In this document: positions 56,726 to 58,299 of the stretch, piece after piece
How the letters are laid out: the number at the start of each line of letters is the position of its first letter
How positions within the stretch are numbered: position 1 is the first letter of the stretch
NCBI GenBank assembly: GCA_001798595.1
Contig: MGSS01000075.1
Span: 1-58,299 of the forward strand
DNA from: Deltaproteobacteria bacterium RIFCSPLOWO2_12_FULL_60_19
GTDB taxonomy: Bacteria; Desulfobacterota; Binatia; UBA9968
Length of the DNA stretch: 58,299 bases
Direction of reading: 5' to 3'
Notes under the pieces: model-generated
The model's database searches: none
What the model was told of the DNA's origin: nothing
Seen by the model: the letters and a program-made list of their open reading frames with translations, nothing else
Position numbers and translations under genes: made by a program

Positions 56726-57625
56726 ATGACTCGCTGCTTGCTCTTGATCGTATTCTGTTTGGTTGCGACGGTGCGTTTTGCTCAGGCGCAATCGGTGCGC
56801 GGCGCGGAGCGCGTCGAGTTCGACAGCCTGGAACGGAGCGGCGGCCGGCCGATCCGGCTGTTCGGCTGGTTCTTTGCGGCGAAAAAGAATGCATCGGCCA
56901 AAACGCCGGCCGTTGTCGCGCTGCACGGCTGCGGCGGGCTGTACGGCCGCGATAAAGATCTGAACTCGCGCCACCGGGCGATGGCCGAGTTGCTCCAGCA
57001 AGAAGGCTATCACGCGCTGTTTCCGGACAGCTTCAAGCCGCGCGGCAAAGAGTCGCTCTGCAGCGAGAAAATCGGCACGCGTGACCTCACCAGCTCAAAC
57101 CGGCGTCTGGACGTTTTAGGCGCGCTCAACTGGATCGTAACGCGGCCGGAGGTGGACGGCAGGCATGTCGCGCTGCTCGGCTGGTCGCACGGCGGCAGCA
57201 CGGTCCTATCCGTAAACAACCGGCAATTGTCGGAGGTGGCCGCGCACGCGGTCAAGCCGCGCGCGGCGATTGCGTTCTATCCTGGTTGCACCGCTTATTT
57301 GAACGCGCGCGGAGGCTACCGTCCGAATGCGCCGTTGCTGCTGATGATCGGCGAGAAGGACGACTGGACGCCGCCTAAGCCGTGTATCGCGCTGCACGAA
57401 AAAGTGGGCAAGCAATACCCGGACGATATCTTCGAGCTGCGCGTCTACCCCGACAGCTACCACGACTTCGACGCCCCGAACGCGCCGCTCCGGGTGCGCA
57501 AAGACGTGCCGAACGGCGTTCACCCCGGCCAGGGCGTGACGACCGGCTCGAATCCGGCCGCGCGCAAACTGGCGTACGCGGAGATGCTGGAGTTTTTGCG
57601 GCAAAGAATAGGGGAGAAAGATTAA
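56726..57625 (+). CDS. secreted dienelactone hydrolase family protein
   Basis: A 299-residue exported alpha/beta hydrolase. The signal peptide is LLLIVFCLVATVRFAQAQ. Oxyanion strand PAVVALHGCGGL, nucleophile Ser154 in LLGWSHGGST, Asp213 in MIGEKDDWTPP and His246 in YPDSYHDFDAP form a full triad, with Ser in place of the family's usual Cys. It begins 2 bases after the DHH/CPBP fusion gene, so they are probably co-transcribed. The substrate is unknown. It is a periplasmic relative of the cytosolic enzyme at 4967. Confidence 0.88.
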   Translation: MTRCLLLIVFCLVATVRFAQAQSVRGAERVEFDSLERSGGRPIRLFGWFFAAKKNASAKTPAVVALHGCGGLYGRDKDLNSRHRAMAELLQQEGYHALFPDSFKPRGKESLCSEKIGTRDLTSSNRRLDVLGALNWIVTRPEVDGRHVALLGWSHGGSTVLSVNNRQLSEVAAHAVKPRAAIAFYPGCTAYLNARGGYRPNAPLLLMIGEKDDWTPPKPCIALHEKVGKQYPDDIFELRVYPDSYHDFDAPNAPLRVRKDVPNGVHPGQGVTTGSNPAARKLAYAEMLEFLRQRIGEKD

Positions 57626-57954
57626 GCTCCGACCGGAACGGCCTCACCCGAGGGTTTGGGACTGTACAGCCTTTTCGCAATCGATCTCAGAGTGGCCGAC
57701 AGGGACACGAGCAGAGCAGTGGTTATCAAAAAGCCAACAAGGGCCTTGTCGGTCTGATACGTCGCGCTTGCTGCTATCATCATAAAACCAAGTCCTTGTA
57801 CAAATTGTTCCTTGCCTGTCGCGTCTAAGCGATTCGCATTGCCTGCTATCTCGAATGATTGGCTAAGTCCAAGGTTCCGAGTCCGCACAACAAAATCTTT
57901 GAACGTTTGGGCAAGCCACGTTTGCGGTGTTACTGCGTTTAGATCCAGCAGCAT
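57622..57954 (-). CDS. hypothetical membrane protein
   Basis: A 110-residue protein. The N-terminal half is hydrophilic (PQTWLAQTFKDFVVRTRNLGLSQ), the C-terminal half has two hydrophobic stretches (FVQGLGFMMIAASATY and ALVGFLITTALLVSLSATL) likely to span the membrane. Codon use is noticeably more AT-rich than that of neighbours, suggesting transfer or chance. The start is ATG 57954. It overlaps the convergent secreted-hydrolase stop by 4 bases. Family unknown. Confidence 0.5.
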   Translation of the reverse strand: MLLDLNAVTPQTWLAQTFKDFVVRTRNLGLSQSFEIAGNANRLDATGKEQFVQGLGFMMIAASATYQTDKALVGFLITTALLVSLSATLRSIAKRLYSPKPSGEAVPVGA

Positions 57955-58009
57955 CAAATGTCCCGAAAGGAACCCGAGATTCTGGAAACCCGAGATGCCT
58001 TCAAATAGT

Positions 58010-58299
58010 CTACTTCATCCTAAACGCGGGCGGTACCACCTCGTCCACGCTCATCCCAGTCCAGTGCCATTTGGGGACGCTGTCCCAGACCTGTTCGCCT
58101 TTGGTTTGGACTTTTTCCAGCAACTCTTGTTCGTTGAGGCGGAGGTACTTGCCACCGTCAACGAGAATCTCACCGTCGACGATCACGGTCCGCACGTCGC
58201 GGCTGACGGCGGTTTCAACCAGCGCTTTGATCGGGTCGTGGACGGCGCCGAAGGCGATGTCTTTGAGATTGATGATCGCGATGTCGGCCTTCGCGCCTT
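58010..58299 (-). CDS. amidohydrolase family protein, C-terminal part (truncated by window end)
   Basis: The frame is open from the window edge to TAG at 58010. The 96 codons encode KGADIAIINLKDIAFGAVHD-type sequence followed by VRTVIVDGEILVDGGKYL and a helical tail ending VVPPAFRMK. This is the usual C-terminus of metal-dependent amidohydrolases of the cytosine-deaminase/atrazine-chlorohydrolase (TrzN-like) group: the small beta-sandwich domain closing the barrel. The catalytic part lies outside the window. An internal GTG could be mistaken for a start. Confidence 0.88.
   Translation of the reverse strand, partial: GAKADIAIINLKDIAFGAVHDPIKALVETAVSRDVRTVIVDGEILVDGGKYLRLNEQELLEKVQTKGEQVWDSVPKWHWTGMSVDEVVPPAFRMK

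Noticed and set aside
1-58299. tRNA or rRNA genes
   Set aside because: I looked for tRNA-like cloverleaf ends and rRNA-like stretches and saw none; a tRNAscan run would be decisive.

Overview
The window is about 58.3 kb of high-GC bacterial chromosome. It is dense with accessory oxidoreductases: flavin-dependent luciferase-like monooxygenases, a molybdenum hydroxylase, acyl-CoA dehydrogenases, heme-oxygenase-like diiron enzymes and short-chain dehydrogenases. There are also substrate-binding proteins without permease genes, and many intergenic repeats. No rRNA, tRNA or other phylogenetic marker is present. The gene families and repeat style resemble uncultured soil or subsurface lineages such as Binatota, Rokubacteria/Methylomirabilota, Tectomicrobia or former Deltaproteobacteria. 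This assignment is an inference from gene content only.

Layout. 1-5.8 kb: a 5'-truncated hypothetical gene, a MITE-like element, a phosphodiester glycosidase, small membrane proteins, a nitroreductase-like gene with a second MITE-like element at its 5' end, a diiron-oxidase-like protein and a dienelactone hydrolase. 6.1-10.9 kb: a racemase-like enzyme, a substrate-binding protein, then a small accessory island (Phd/VapC toxin-antitoxin pair, an orphan gene, a PD-(D/E)XK nuclease) flanked by a copy of the substrate-binding gene's 3' end, and a 3-methyladenine DNA glycosylase. 11.0-20.0 kb: a seven-gene minus-strand catabolic cluster (RpiR regulator, two flavin monooxygenases, a hydrolase, three molybdenum-hydroxylase subunits), divergent from a bicupin dioxygenase-like gene across a 61-bp dyad promoter. 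20.2-26.5 kb: another substrate-binding protein, an ornithine cyclodeaminase-like enzyme, a ferredoxin, and an RNA-repair operon (DHH phosphoesterase, archease, RtcB). 26.7-29.6 kb: an M24-fold protein lacking its first metal ligands, cupin and small genes, and a retropepsin-like pair.

29.7-35.7 kb holds a five-gene minus-strand operon (B12-binding-type radical SAM enzyme, SDR, FAD-linked oxidase, diiron-oxidase-like enzyme, SAM methyltransferase). It looks like a small biosynthetic cluster for an unknown product and is my best candidate for an undescribed system. 35.8-43.4 kb is a cobalamin/cobalt block: a degenerate CobS-like protein, a transporter fragment, an MFS transporter, then two cobalamin riboswitches preceding TonB and a TonB-dependent receptor, followed by a DUF6580-like membrane protein, CbtB and CbtA. 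The second riboswitch carries a repeat insertion. 43.4-50.1 kb is a fatty-acid-oxidation-like set (two acyl-CoA dehydrogenases, enoyl-CoA hydratase, SDR) next to a Lon-type protease. 50.2-58.3 kb has an M48 TPR lipoprotein, an aldolase, oligoendopeptidase F, a DHH-like/CPBP membrane fusion, a secreted hydrolase and a truncated amidohydrolase.

Many intergenic spaces contain short-period arrays (mostly 7- or 9-nt words) followed by inverted copies, with a different word in different gaps. They look like cyanobacterial short tandemly repeated repetitive sequences. In several places they or the MITEs supply stop codons or C-terminal codons of the neighbouring genes.
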